This document shows positions 22,594 to 33,956 of a stretch of 64,000 nt of DNA, piece after piece; position 1 is the stretch's first letter; every line of letters starts with the position of its first letter. The stretch spans positions 1,240,001 to 1,304,000 of the forward strand of contig CADCXD010000010.1 of NCBI GenBank assembly GCA_902806575.1. The letters are read 5' to 3'. Source of the stretch: Jackrogersella multiformis. Taxonomy: Eukaryota; Ascomycota; Sordariomycetes; Xylariales; Hypoxylaceae. The notes under the pieces are model-generated. The model saw only the letters and a list, made by a program, of their open reading frames with translations, made no database searches and was not told the origin of the DNA. Both the position numbers and the translations under genes were made by a program.

Positions 22594-25500
22594 TCACAAG
22601 ATGACGCTATCCGCTTGGTCTAACCAGAGGGTGGCTAGGTCCCTCGTTAGGCCGAGTCTAATCTGCCTCAGCACGTCGCCCGAGCTGCTGCCGGAGAGCA
22701 CGGCGGATCTCCAATCCCACGCGCGCTTGACGGGCCCCTTGATGACGCCGCTTTTGACCACGGACTGGTGGAGCTGGGAGGCGATCATGGAGCTGCCAGT
22801 CATCATAAAACTGCCGCCTAGGGAGGAGGTAGACTGCTTGAGCAGATCCGCGGGCGTGGATCCCTTCCCTTGGCCCGATGTGAGCACAAGCTTGAAGAAC
22901 TCATCCGAGGCGTCGTAGACTCGAGACCCAACGGTTTGGATGTCTTCGGTAGCCTTGAGCAGAGTATCGATCTGGTCGAGCGTAATCACCGGCGGCGACT
23001 GGCCCACGAAGACGGACGCTTCTCCGAGCAATGCGAGCAGGAAGTCCTCGCTAACCACCGCATCACGCGTATCGTCGTACAGGCCACCTCGGATATTGTC
23101 ATCCGCGCTAGCAATCACCGCCGCTAAGGCGGTAGCGGCTTGTTGGCGGCGCAGAGGGGATTTCCGCGTCGACTTGCCGTCGCCGTCGCGAAGATCGTAG
23201 AACTTTCTGAGCGTAGCATACCCGCTAAGCATCTTGCCGAGAAGTTCTGCCGCCTCGAGATCCTGCTTCGCGAATTGCTCCAGCGTTGCCGTGCGCTCTT
23301 TCAGCAGTCTCTTGAGAGTGCCGTCCAGTTCGCTCTCCGGAGGATAGGTTGTGGACTCCACGAGAGAAATGGACATGAGGGTATTCAGTACGTCGCGGAC
23401 CTTGCCGGGGCGGTGCGCTAAGGCGTAGTACCAGAGCGCTTCTCCGAAACGGAAGGTGTCCTTTGCAAGGACATTCCCAAAGGTCTGGCTTAGATTAGTA
23501 AATGTCAATTTCAAAATATCACTGTTCACATACCTCAGCTGTGTCCTCGGCAAAATTAATCATGCCGAGCTCGTTCAGCAGTCTCCAGATCTTGTCAACT
23601 GTCTCGCGAGAATCTTCGTCGATATTATCAAGGACGTTCTGTAACAACTCCTGTACTAGTTGCTCAGAACGTTCGGGAGAATCCATTCGGCCAACGACTT
23701 GAACTGCCATCTCCCACCCTTCTCGAGCAACTTTGCCATGGAGGCCAGTACCCAACAGGTGCTTGCGATCTTTCAGACTACGGGCATAGTGGATTAGAGT
23801 TGTATCCTTGATTCCGTCTTTCTCGTCGACGCCCGTGCTCTGCTTCATGCCTAGAACTTCCAATTCTTCCATATCGAAGTCGCTCATGTTGATGAGATTC
23901 TGTGGCTCTTGAGGAGGCAGCCATCGGCCTAACGAGGCAACTTCAGCCACTGATGATGCGATCGGGAGTGACCATAATCTCAAAAATCCAATAACACCTT
24001 CAATGTTACTCTCAAATGCCGAGGCGACTGCTACTTCGACGTGGTCAGCGGCATTAAAGTGAAAGTCGGCCTCTGTAGCCGTTTGAAGCGAAAGGCCGAG
24101 GCGATCAAGAAAGTCATCCTCTCCCCCAGCTTGACTACCCAAATTATGCGATCTTGAATGAGACATGCTGATGTTCCGCTTGTGGTGGCCGTTATCCCAC
24201 CACCCAAACAAGCCAATAGTGGCCTCACACCAGTCCTGTGCAGCCGTGATGATGGCTTCTGGCTCTCCGATAAGGATATCATAGAGAGACTGAAGATTCT
24301 CGTAAACATCCCAAGGAATTCTGCTCTCCGCTTTTCGGGCAAGTCCTGCGAGCGACTGCCGTCCATCTACGGAATCGGCGAACTCGGATTCGCCGAATCG
24401 GTTTGACGAGAAAGCCCGTTCTCTGCCTTCTGTGAAAGTGATGAGTGCCTCCTTAGCTGCTTTGGCCTTTAGACGGAACAAGGTCCAGTCGCTACTGTGA
24501 ATATCCCAGCTTTCGTTAACGTGCGCGGGACACAGCTCCATAACTAGGCATAAATCCTCGACCACGCGTTTGATGTTAGCTAAAGCCTGGCCGCTATAAA
24601 CAGACTCGCCGCGTGGAGATTTCTTAACAGACTCCCAGCCAGCGAATCTTAGAAGCTGTGCTGCCTTGGTTATGCTACCGCGTATAAGCGCATTGAAAAC
24701 GACTTGCCAGAATAGCCCATGGGTCGCGGGGGAAGGGCGGTTTTGTAGGACGACGTTTATCTGATCCCGATCGAAGTTATGTTCATCTTCCTGCCAATCG
24801 AAAAGGATAGCAGGCAGGGCCCGGTTTCTGGCCACGCCAAATTCATCTCTGATGGCTGGTGTATGGTGAATTCGGAGGGCCAGTGTGGCTATATAGAGAG
24901 CCTTTTCAAAGGCTGGGGCGTGAGCGCTTGGCCCTACCTTAGCAGCATGCTCATCGCGGACGTCAGGGAGCTCCTCCATATATGAACCCCAAATCTCGGT
25001 GACAAGTCTGACACAAGCCTGGGCCAAGGTGTCGTCCAATCTCTCCTCATCATCCTCGGAACCTACGCCCTCATCGTAGAGTCTATTGACGATTTCTTCG
25101 GTTCGGATTATGACGTTATCCGGCTCGGACACGGCTGCGAACTGCGGCTGGTTGTACAAATCCTTCGCAAGGGAAGCATATTTCAACTCTCGCTTTCTGG
25201 CCATGGTAGAGCGCATGGATGAAGCACGGAAGATGTCTTCGGCTTCCCTACTAATGCGTTCGTCTGCGGCAGCCGTCGCGAGCATCATCAGGTCTGCGTC
25301 GGGATCGGCCAAGGGATCGTCATAAGGCTCGTTGCCAGCTATTTCTCTCAGCAAATCCTCTTCCAAATCATAATCGGCTTCATCGTCCTCCATAGCATCC
25401 ATATCGTCGTCTTGATATTCTTCATCTTCGTCGTCTAACGGGTTCGTGGTATCGGGTTCGGTATCTTCGTCGTCATATGGAATGCCATAGGTGCCTGCGC

Positions 25501-25942
25501 GGTTTGGATACGTGTTTGCTCCTCCATAATCTTCATCTTCATCTTCGTCATCTTCATCATTGTCCTCCTCCTCCTCTTCTCCGAGATATTCTTTACTGAG
25601 CCCAGACGGCTGTCGTGTAGTAGACCCTCGGATTGATTGTCCCAACGGCGCATTGCTGCGTCTTCCAGAACCAGTTTTTGATTGGGCTATGTTTGGCCTT
25701 CCGAAGTTTGGTGGCTTAATCTTGCCGGTCATGGCGCCGATGGAGCTTTGCAAGTATGAAGGAGATGGGTCGCCGGCTGGGGTGAAGGACGGGGCGGAAG
25801 AGGGCGGAGGAGGGCCGATTGGAGTAGTAGATGGGTGGTCTGCAGTGAAACCGAAACTAGGCAGACCTTTTCTCGAGCCTCTATCTGGTGTAGAAGGCGA
25901 CGAGCTTATATTTGAAAAATGGTAAGACATGACGAGGGACAC
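22594..25942 (-). CDS. NUP85: Nucleoporin Nup85
   Basis: Exons 25942-23534 and 23484-22594; the 49-nt intron (GTATGT...CCAG) joins DTAE to TFGNVLAKDTF. Product about 1,099 aa. The first 130 residues are low-complexity Ser/Pro/Gly, followed by an acidic tract (EEEEEDNDEDDEDEDEDY and a second acidic run to about residue 190). The rest is an all-helical solenoid with the Nup85-type blocks PAILFDWQEDEHNFDR, HGLFWQVVFNALIRG, AQDWCEATIGLFGWWD and FRFGEALWYYALAH. Nup85 is a scaffold of the Y-shaped (Nup84) complex of the nuclear pore. A Met four codons downstream of the chosen start is an alternative. Confidence 0.9.
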
Positions 25943-27516
25943 GGAGCTTAAAAGCTCCTTGGAGTTATCCTTGTTGCAGATTGGAGGTCAAGGTTCAAAA
26001 AGAGATTAAGATGGCACCATAAACAGTGAATGAGTTTGGTAATGAAACCCCATGAGTCAATCGATAATGCAGGATGAAAGTTGGGGGATTATAAAGCCTA
26101 GATGCTGAGGTGTTGAAGATTTTAGTTTTTTGGCTTCACAGTTGAACGTGAATAGACAAAAAAATTTACAACGCGAAGCTTGAAGCTTCAAAGACGCGGT
26201 TGCGGGTTGCGGGTTGCGGGTTGGTTAGCGCATCCAAACTTTACAACCAACTGTAGGGCAATATTGATGCACGGACCATGTAAGAACATTGAATACCAGA
26301 CCCCAGTTGCGCCTAATATAGGTGGATACCATTAGCACTAGATCTGTCTGTATCTAGGTACCTAGGTACCCAGGTATCTTTCAAAGTCGGAATATTTACA
26401 GGCTCGATTCCAATTCTGTATACGCAGGGACGAATGACGAAAGTCCTCCGGGTTCTCAACCAGCACAACTCGATATAAATGGCACTTCTCCATACCTAGA
26501 TACCTACTTACCTGATACCCTATGTTCTCGAGTTTTCATCTACCAGGTACTATTTGAAATTTCAGCCTTACTGGTATTGAGATATATCTACCTACCTAGG
26601 ACTTAGGTAGGTATTAGTAAAGCCACCATAAACCAGATCATGGTGCTATTACGTGCATCTTCCTTGATATTAACATCTACACTAGACCATCTAGACCTGC
26701 GATCACTATCGAACTTATAGCAATGCAACGAACCTATACGAGAAAGGCACAGCATACTAGAGGATCGAATCACTTGTGTTTTCGCCATTCAATGGTTTAA
26801 AACAAACTAACCTAACGCCTTTCCCCGGGGCTATGATGTACATCCCGAGTTTTGTCCAACATTCGTCCGCATCTCAATATGCCGGTTGACGATATCGCAA
26901 AATCTCTTCTCGGAATGAGATAAGGTACATAGTTAAGTTCGGAATTATTTACCAACAGCCTCGAAATTTGAAATTATCGGAAGTGCACCTGTCTAACATT
27001 ATGAGCTAGTATCGAGAAATATCGAGAATATCAAGAAAATAGACTCCGGATCTAGGAATGCGCATTGCTTAGTGTTGCCGGTCATAACGGGAGCGCAGAA
27101 GTGACATCAGGATTTAAGGTAACAGACCTTTAGGTAGGTACCTACCTGGTAGGTAGGGAAAGTACCTAGGAGGTAGGTATCCTTCTTTATCTGCTGCTCG
27201 GTTTTAGTCACCTCCTAGTCACTCTCCTCACTGCCGTGCCGACATCCCCCACCTGAGAATAACCAGTGGGGTCGAGGAGGGTCAAGGTCCAAGGAGGCTT
27301 CGAACGAAAAACTCCGCATCAAACGAAGCAACCAAGACCCAAGACCCAAGACCTAAGAAAGCGCTTGAGCAATTCCATTATAAAAGTTGATAGTTCGAGA
27401 CTTTCTCTTGTTTCATATTCTCCAAAGTTTTAATAACTTCTTATAATATCTTGTCTTATAATCTTCCAATATCTATCTCCCAATCTCTATTTCTCCTCAA
27501 TCAAAAACTCGTCATC
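25943..27516. repeat. divergent spacer with tandem GGGTTGC and ACCTAGGT clusters
   Basis: No gene seen. A short tandem array of GGGTTGC units lies at about 26198-26224. Dense ACCTAGGT/GGTACC units occur at about 26350-26380, 26500-26620 and 27130-27180. The last 200 nt before the SFA1 start contain a thrice-repeated CAAGACC(C) element (about 27330-27355) and a TATAAAAG box. Confidence 0.6.
27379..27386 (+). promoter_or_regulatory. TATA-like box upstream of SFA1
   Basis: TATAAAAG about 130 nt before the SFA1 start codon, in front of a pyrimidine-rich leader. The position is plausible for a core promoter; assigned by sequence only. Confidence 0.4.
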
Positions 27517-29076
27517 ATGGCTGATACCGTCGGCAAGGTTGGTACTCCGTCTCTCATATCTATATCTATCCAACTCCATCCGAGCTCACATTGTCTTACC
27601 CCGCGCATACGTACGTAGTATACACACCTAGGTACTGCTGTTTGTTGCTGGATACTACTATATACTGCGATATAGTATACTACTTGATCCATTGCCAGCT
27701 CTGCCGACAAAATACAACTAGGCGAACTTGAAGCTAATCATTTTATCACCATTTCTCCGTAGACCATCAAGTGCAAGGCCGCCGTCGCCTGGGAAGCCGG
27801 TAAACCCCTGAGCATCGAGGAGATCGAGGTTGCGCCCCCGAAAGCCCACGAAGTTCGAATCCAGATTCTCTACACTGGAGTCTGTCACACAGGTATACAA
27901 ATCTCATCTCGCCAAGTCTTCTTGATCCCGAATCAAGTCCGAGCATCATATTAAAACAGTGGAGCAGATGCCTATACGTTATCCGGCAAGGACCCAGAAG
28001 GCGCATTCCCCATTGTCTTGGGACATGAAGGAGCTGGTCTCGTCGAGTCCGTCGGCGAGGGTGTCACTAACGTGAGAGTCGGCGACCATGTTGTCGCACT
28101 ATAGTAAGCGCATATCTAGCCTTCCTTATATCCGTGCCTTCTCAGGCTAATATGGGTCAAAAGCACTCCCGAATGTAAAGAGTGCAAGTTCTGCAAATCT
28201 GGCAAGACCAACCTTTGCGGAAAGATTCGAGCAACCCAAGGTCAGGGTTTGATGCCGGATGGCACCTCTCGGTTCACCTGCAAGGGAAAGCCTTTACTCC
28301 ACTTCATGGGAACCTCGACTTTCTCCCAGTACACCGTCGTAGCCGATATCTCTGTTGTCGCTGTCCAACAAGATGCCCCTATGGACCGAACTTGCCTGTT
28401 AGGCTGTGGTATCACTACCGGCTATGGTGCTGCGAGAATTACTGCCAAAGTCGAGGAAGGCTCCAACATTGCCGTCTTTGGCGCTGGTTGTGTCGGTCTT
28501 TCAGTTGTCCAGGGTGCCGTCGCGCAGAAGGCGGGCAAGATCATTGTCGTGGATGTAAATCCAAGCAAGGAAGAATGGTCCAAGAAGTTTGGTGCCACCG
28601 ACTTCGTTAACCCTACCAAGCTGGAGGGACAGACGATTCAAGAAAAGCTCATCGAAATGACCGACGGTGGTTGCGACTACACCTTCGACTGCACTGGCAA
28701 CGTTGGCGTGATGCGAGCAGCCCTAGAGGCTTGTCACAAGGGTTGGGGCCAGAGTATCGTCATTGGTGTCGCTGCCGCCGGCCAGGAGATCTCCACCCGA
28801 CGTGCGTATCAAAACTCCCGTCTTTGTGTCTCGAAATATAAACTAATATCCTGAGCAGCATTCCAACTTGTCACAGGCCGTGTGTGGAAGGGCTGTGCTT
28901 TCGGTGGTGTCAAGGGTCGAAGTCAACTACCCGGTCTCGTCAGCGACTACCTTGACGGTAAGCTAAAGGTGGACGAGTTCATCACCCACCGCGAGAAATT
29001 GGACGGAATCAACGCTGCGTTCGAGACGATGAAGGCTGGAGATTGCATTCGCTGCGTTGTGGATATGAAGGAATAA
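27517..29076 (+). CDS. SFA1: S-(hydroxymethyl)glutathione dehydrogenase / class III alcohol dehydrogenase
   Basis: Five exons: 27517-27537 (only 7 codons), 27763-27892, 27968-28103, 28164-28801, 28859-29076; product 380 aa, exactly class III ADH length. The first intron (225 nt, donor GTTGGT) lies after MADTVGK. The catalytic zinc ligands sit in GVCHTDAYTL and LGHEGAG, the structural zinc ligands in CKECKFCKSGKTNLC, and the NAD-binding GAGCVGLS motif is followed by Asp (VVDVN). The enzyme oxidises the formaldehyde-glutathione adduct and reduces S-nitrosoglutathione in the cytosol, protecting from formaldehyde and nitrosative stress. Intron 2 must end at the third of three nearby AGs (27967) to keep the CHTDAY motif. 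Confidence 0.95.
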
Positions 29077-32000
29077 AAAAAGGGGTACTGGTATTAAGTT
29101 GAATGTCTCACCTGTAAAGCTGAGTTGGGATTTCTGTAAACGGGTCTAGCGAGTCATGAAAGCAAAACGCAAATTGCAATTCGAATTAACGTTTGTACTT
29201 GTTTTGAATGGTGTCCTGTATATTTTCGCCTCAGTAATACTTGCCGCTCAGTATGTAAAGGGCCGAGCAACAGCCACTTCAAACCGAGCAATTGCTGGAA
29301 CTCGCGAAACTCCTAGCTTTCAAGTCAGAGCTTATCACCATTGTCATTGACGTATAGTAGCCCCTAGCCCCTTAGGAAGCCCGTAGAAAAAGGCGTTCGT
29401 GGCATGCCCGACTAGCCAACCGGCCTCCATGAAACATCGAACAGAAGCCCGCGCAAGTTACTAATATATGATGAGACCCCGATGCCTCTAGACGCGCCAT
29501 GTGCTGCTTATCGACCCTAAGGAGTCTCAAACGGACCAGCTCTACGACACGCGCATGTTCTGCCGTCGGAAAACTATTCGACGGATGATCGATCGCTCGC
29601 TCGCAAATCCAGGGAGGAAGTCTAGGAGGCAGAATACTGAAGATGTTACTGGTTTATACCTGTCTCGGATAGGTTAGGATGAGGCGGTCTAGATCTTGCT
29701 TTAGGTATCAGGTATAACAAGGAACTGCCTATGCATGCATGCATGCATGCATGCACCTATTCCAAGCCATATCAGGCATTTGATACTTGTTGAACATATG
29801 TGCCCTGGGGCCTGTGTTGGAGGTATGTATGTACATATGTAAATGAGAGACCCCTGGGCATGTTCAATTCAAGACCCTGCTTGCATCGCAGCGTGGTCCG
29901 GTTCTCCGCAAATATCCACCACATGATCGATGGGGGTTCCCGCTGAAAGCGCCTAACCTGCATGCTGCCTCCTACCTCCTACCTGGGGAGCGAAATATGC
30001 TTGTATAGGCCGATAGATATAAACCCAGGCCGGCCAATAGTTCCTTACCTGTTAGGCGGACCGGCTGGATGATCTTGATCAGCGTTCTAGGCTTACATAC
30101 ACAAGATAGTCGAGTCGGTCAACAAGATTGGTGTAGGTATTAGGTATCTGGGTATGTATTATACTTAACCCAACACCTTACTATATGTATGTACCTATGT
30201 ATGTATGATGCTGTGGGATGTCCTTACATGATCAATAACTCCACAGGCGAGAATGGCGGTCCGTGACACGAGGTTGAGTCTCGTACGTTCGGTTCGTATC
30301 AAATCGAGTTAGGAAGTATTATCCATATTGAATCTGGGAACGAACGAGACCTACTTTAGGTAGGTAGCTGATAAATACACTAATTCCAGCCTCACCCCTT
30401 GATATGGTGTAGGTAGTGTATGTACAACACCTGGTGATACGAGTCGATAGAGTTGTAAACTAGCACCAACGGCGACGCCCTGGCGCACCGCCAACTTAGC
30501 CGTCATACGCATGTGAAAAGCGTTTTAGAAAAAAACGTTCAACGGCGCGTTCAATGGTAATCGTTCTGCCAAGTTTCAGTTGCCAAGTTGATCGAGCCGC
30601 ATTGCATATTTTCCCACTAACACTCGACACACGGCGAACCGCGGACCGTGCTGGCTGAGGTAGGTATCTAGGTAGGTATGATAATGAAGAAATAAAGTAC
30701 CGGCGCTGCGGTGTTAGACAGCCGGACATGTGGCAGCCTGAGAGGCAAGCTTTTCCAAACGTCAGGTCGGCGAATGGAAACCGGACGCTTTTAACTACCA
30801 CCTGGGTAGTAAGCGCTGCGGCGGAAGGGATGCATTATTTATGTATTTGCCTTGGTTATTTGCTTTATTCGATCACGCAGTCAAGGTCTTAGATAACGAC
30901 ATAGCTGTGTCGTTCTAGCTGCACTTGTACCATGGCTGTATTGTCCCCTTTTATGGAGCAAATCCGGAGGCGGCGTGCTACCCAATATATCGATAATTGC
31001 GATGATTGCGATATCACACGTCCGCCTCGCGCGCGAAGTTGCCCGAAATCTACCTAGGTAATCGGGTGACTTCGGCTAGTTCTCGCCCGCATACATACCT
31101 AGGTAGAGATAGAGTGATAATACCTAGGACCTAGGTAGCATATCAGTCTTATTAGTTGCAGTCTTTCTTCCTACCTTAGGTACCTAGGTAGATACCTACC
31201 AAAGAGGATAACGTCGTAATTTGGAGCCATTGAGTATTTCTTTTCACATCAGCCGTAAACTATTCTCGTCTTCGTCTATTGTCACATAGAGCTAAACGAG
31301 TTATTTCGGTATCCCAACGAGTTGGCTACTGGGTAATGTTTGACTTATTAGTTCTTACCTAAGAAGTAGGTACATAATCTCTTCTTTCCTCTCTCCTTGC
31401 ATGAGGTACCGGTACATTTAATATGTAATAGTAGTAGGGACTACGGCTTTACGCCGAATTCCCGAATCCAGCTGCTTTAATGACTTGTCTATAGGTATGT
31501 ACCTATTTTCTAGGTAAGTACATATGTACTTAGGTAGATTGTATGGAATGGTTTGATGGGGTTTAATGGGGAATTAATGGAAATCTCCACCTCTAAAATG
31601 GAACTACCCCGGTCCTTGTATTTTTTATTCCCTGTCCTTGTCCTTGTCCTTGTCCGTCGAATCCCTCCCCCTGCCCCCCTTCCTCTTCCCCCTGTCTCCC
31701 CTTGTCCCCGGTTTTCCCTGATACGTGCATCGCTACGGCATATCCCACTAGATTCCCCCGTTTATACCTAATCGGCTCGCCTCCCGCTTTCGGAGCCTTG
31801 CGCGGAATCGTCGTCATCAGAACTGATAACTGGGCTGCCTGGATGACCTGCGCTACCAGCACTAGGTAGTGTAGTTGTAAGACAGAGACCTTGTACATAG
31901 TATTAGAGACAGACCTATTTGAGAAGCCCCGGTTCGTTGGCTTTACATACTACACTACATAGTACCCAGGTATTGTATGATTCACTACACTACACTACCT

Positions 32001-32951
32001 AGGTAACTAGGAAACCAGTAAACCTAGTCGTTTGCCTCGTCCTTTCTTTTCTACACTAGGTACCCTCACTAAGATACCTAGGTACCTGGATTTTGGTAGG
32101 TAAGGTAACTACATCTAACTGGGTATGTAATACAAAGTACCGGTAATGGATGTAATACAAATACAAATATAAGTAATACAAGCAATACTAAAACAATACT
32201 CACTAACCCCATTCTATACGGTTCCATCCATCGCCGCCAACGTCAAGAGTCATTCAACTTGATAGGAAAGGGCATAGGCACATTTTGCTTGTGGAACCCT
32301 CCCTTCCTTTCCCTTTGCCTTTGCCTTTTGCCTTTTGCCTTTACCGTCGACATCTACACAACACTAAACTCGTATTGTACTCTCACTCATCTTCTTATTC
32401 TCGTTTTACCTCCAAACTTCCATCTGGACCTAACCACGTAAAACGTCGCTCTCGTACAAAGACACTACCCTGATACCCTGATAGGTTCCGAGTTTTTGTG
32501 ATCTGAGCCCTTACTTCTGACTCTGTACATATCCTCTGACTCTGTAAGTCATTCATCACGGCCCGAGGCCCATTCATCTACACGTGCAACCCAACCAGCA
32601 TCCAATTCAGCCTCTATACTACTGTATTCCCATTTCCAATATTCCTCCTTTTTGCCTGGTCAAGGCGTCTTCTCCACCAGGTTACCATCATCCGATTTTT
32701 GTCTTGTCACATTTCTCATTTCTTATTTAAAAAGATCGTCTTCTGACATTTTCGACGCAGCCGCTTTCAAATCATTTCCCTTGATTCTCATTCTACCTAT
32801 TCCGGACTGAGCAACTCACCAAACAACACAATTTCCCTCACAAAGACCGAGGACGAATATATCTCCAATCCTGTATAAACACCACACAGCATCACCATCA
32901 TCAGAGTCGAGAAGACCGCACCTCCTTAAACAGAACTTCTTACCTATCACC
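29077..32951. repeat. 3.9-kb gene desert with simple repeats and ACCTAGGT clusters
   Basis: No supported gene. It contains a perfect (ATGC)6 microsatellite at 29731-29754, GTCCTT-type repeats at about 31631-31655, a CCTTTTG-type pyrimidine tract at about 32310-32343, and repeated ACCTAGGT/GGTACC clusters (30355-30365, 30660-30680, 31050-31200, 31490-31545, 31985-32010, 32055-32105). The last several hundred nt are pyrimidine-rich and may be the promoter and leader of the AN1 gene. Overlapping open frames at about 31553-31898 on both strands are low-complexity and mutually antisense. Confidence 0.6.
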
Positions 32952-33346
32952 ATGGCGCCCCAGAAGCCTCGCTGCACCTTCAAGGAGTGCCGGACTGCCG
33001 CTCAGCGAATTGTTGGCGACTGCGGTTTCTGCGACGGACACTTCTGCGCGAAGCACCGGTTATTGGAGGACCACAAGTGCAGTGGATTAGAAGACGTAAG
33101 CATGAGCCCAACTCCTCCTTCGGCGTCCAGCATCGGCACCGACAAGCACTCCGAATCTGCCGCCACACAGTGGTGGCTCGTTGGTCTTGCCGAATGTCTA
33201 GTCGAGTCTGGTCTCGACAAGAAGGAATGTTGCGGTTTGCGTACCATGCTAACATCAGACTGCAATCGTAGTGCAAGAAGGAATCGCGCGAGCGTAACGC
33301 AGCCCAACTTGAGTCGGAACGGACGCAGGTCATCCGGGGTGTATAA
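32952..33346 (+). CDS. Small AN1-type zinc-finger protein
   Basis: Exons 32952-33095 and 33272-33346 with a 176-nt intron; product 72 aa. Splicing replaces a misleading open frame running into the intron with the ending CKKESRERNAAQLESERTQV. The AN1 finger is complete: Cys8, Cys13, Cys24, Cys27, Cys32, His35, His41 and Cys43 with the canonical spacing C-x4-C-x10-C-x2-C-x4-C-x2-H-x5-H-x-C. A short charged helix follows. AN1 proteins link ubiquitin or the proteasome to stress responses; single-finger forms of this size are common in filamentous fungi but little studied. The ATG has a strong context (CACCATGG) after a pyrimidine-rich leader. Confidence 0.85.
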
Positions 33347-33956
33347 GAAACGACCCGCTCCGTCACGACCCTCGACGGCTCACCGCCATTGCACCCGACC
33401 AGGATGTTATCCTCGGCGTTACGATCACCTCTCGACTTCTTACAAACACGATTCCTCTCCCACGACACGACACCACCCCACCCCTTGATTGCACATGATA
33501 GGTAGAGGCGGCCTGCAACCTAGTTAGGCCCACATCTCTATTTACGTACTCCTCTTCTACGAGCATGGCGTCCGGGCATTATCGGCTTAGGGCGACGTAT
33601 TGTTATTCATTTATAGGCCTGCGAACGGCGCAGGCGGAAGCAACAGAGTCGGGAGCCCCGAAGTTTTTATCTTTGATATTGTGGTCAGGAGTTGGCTTCT
33701 GACGAAGATCTGAGGCCCAGCGATAGACAGACGAGGGCCGACTTTTTTTCAGATCTACACTGCAGCAGCATTGTAAATACATCCCTACATACATACATAC
33801 ATGGATACTTGCTTAGCAATTGTGAGGTTCCTCGCCGAGCATGGGGAGGAGGACCTCTGAAGACAATTTGATTTTCTACACATTACCCTATTAGTCTCGC
33901 GTGCTCCTGTGATATCTTACATTCTGCGTGATTTGTACAGTGACCCAAAATAAGTA
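33347..33956. other. convergent intergenic spacer, no gene seen
   Basis: 3' regions of the AN1 gene and NTH1. A CATA tetranucleotide run lies at about 33784-33801. Open frames overlapping the AN1 gene are shadows. Confidence 0.55.

Noticed and set aside
31553..31898. Overlapping low-complexity open frames
   Set aside because: They arise from GTCCTT and CCCCT repeats; no conserved feature.
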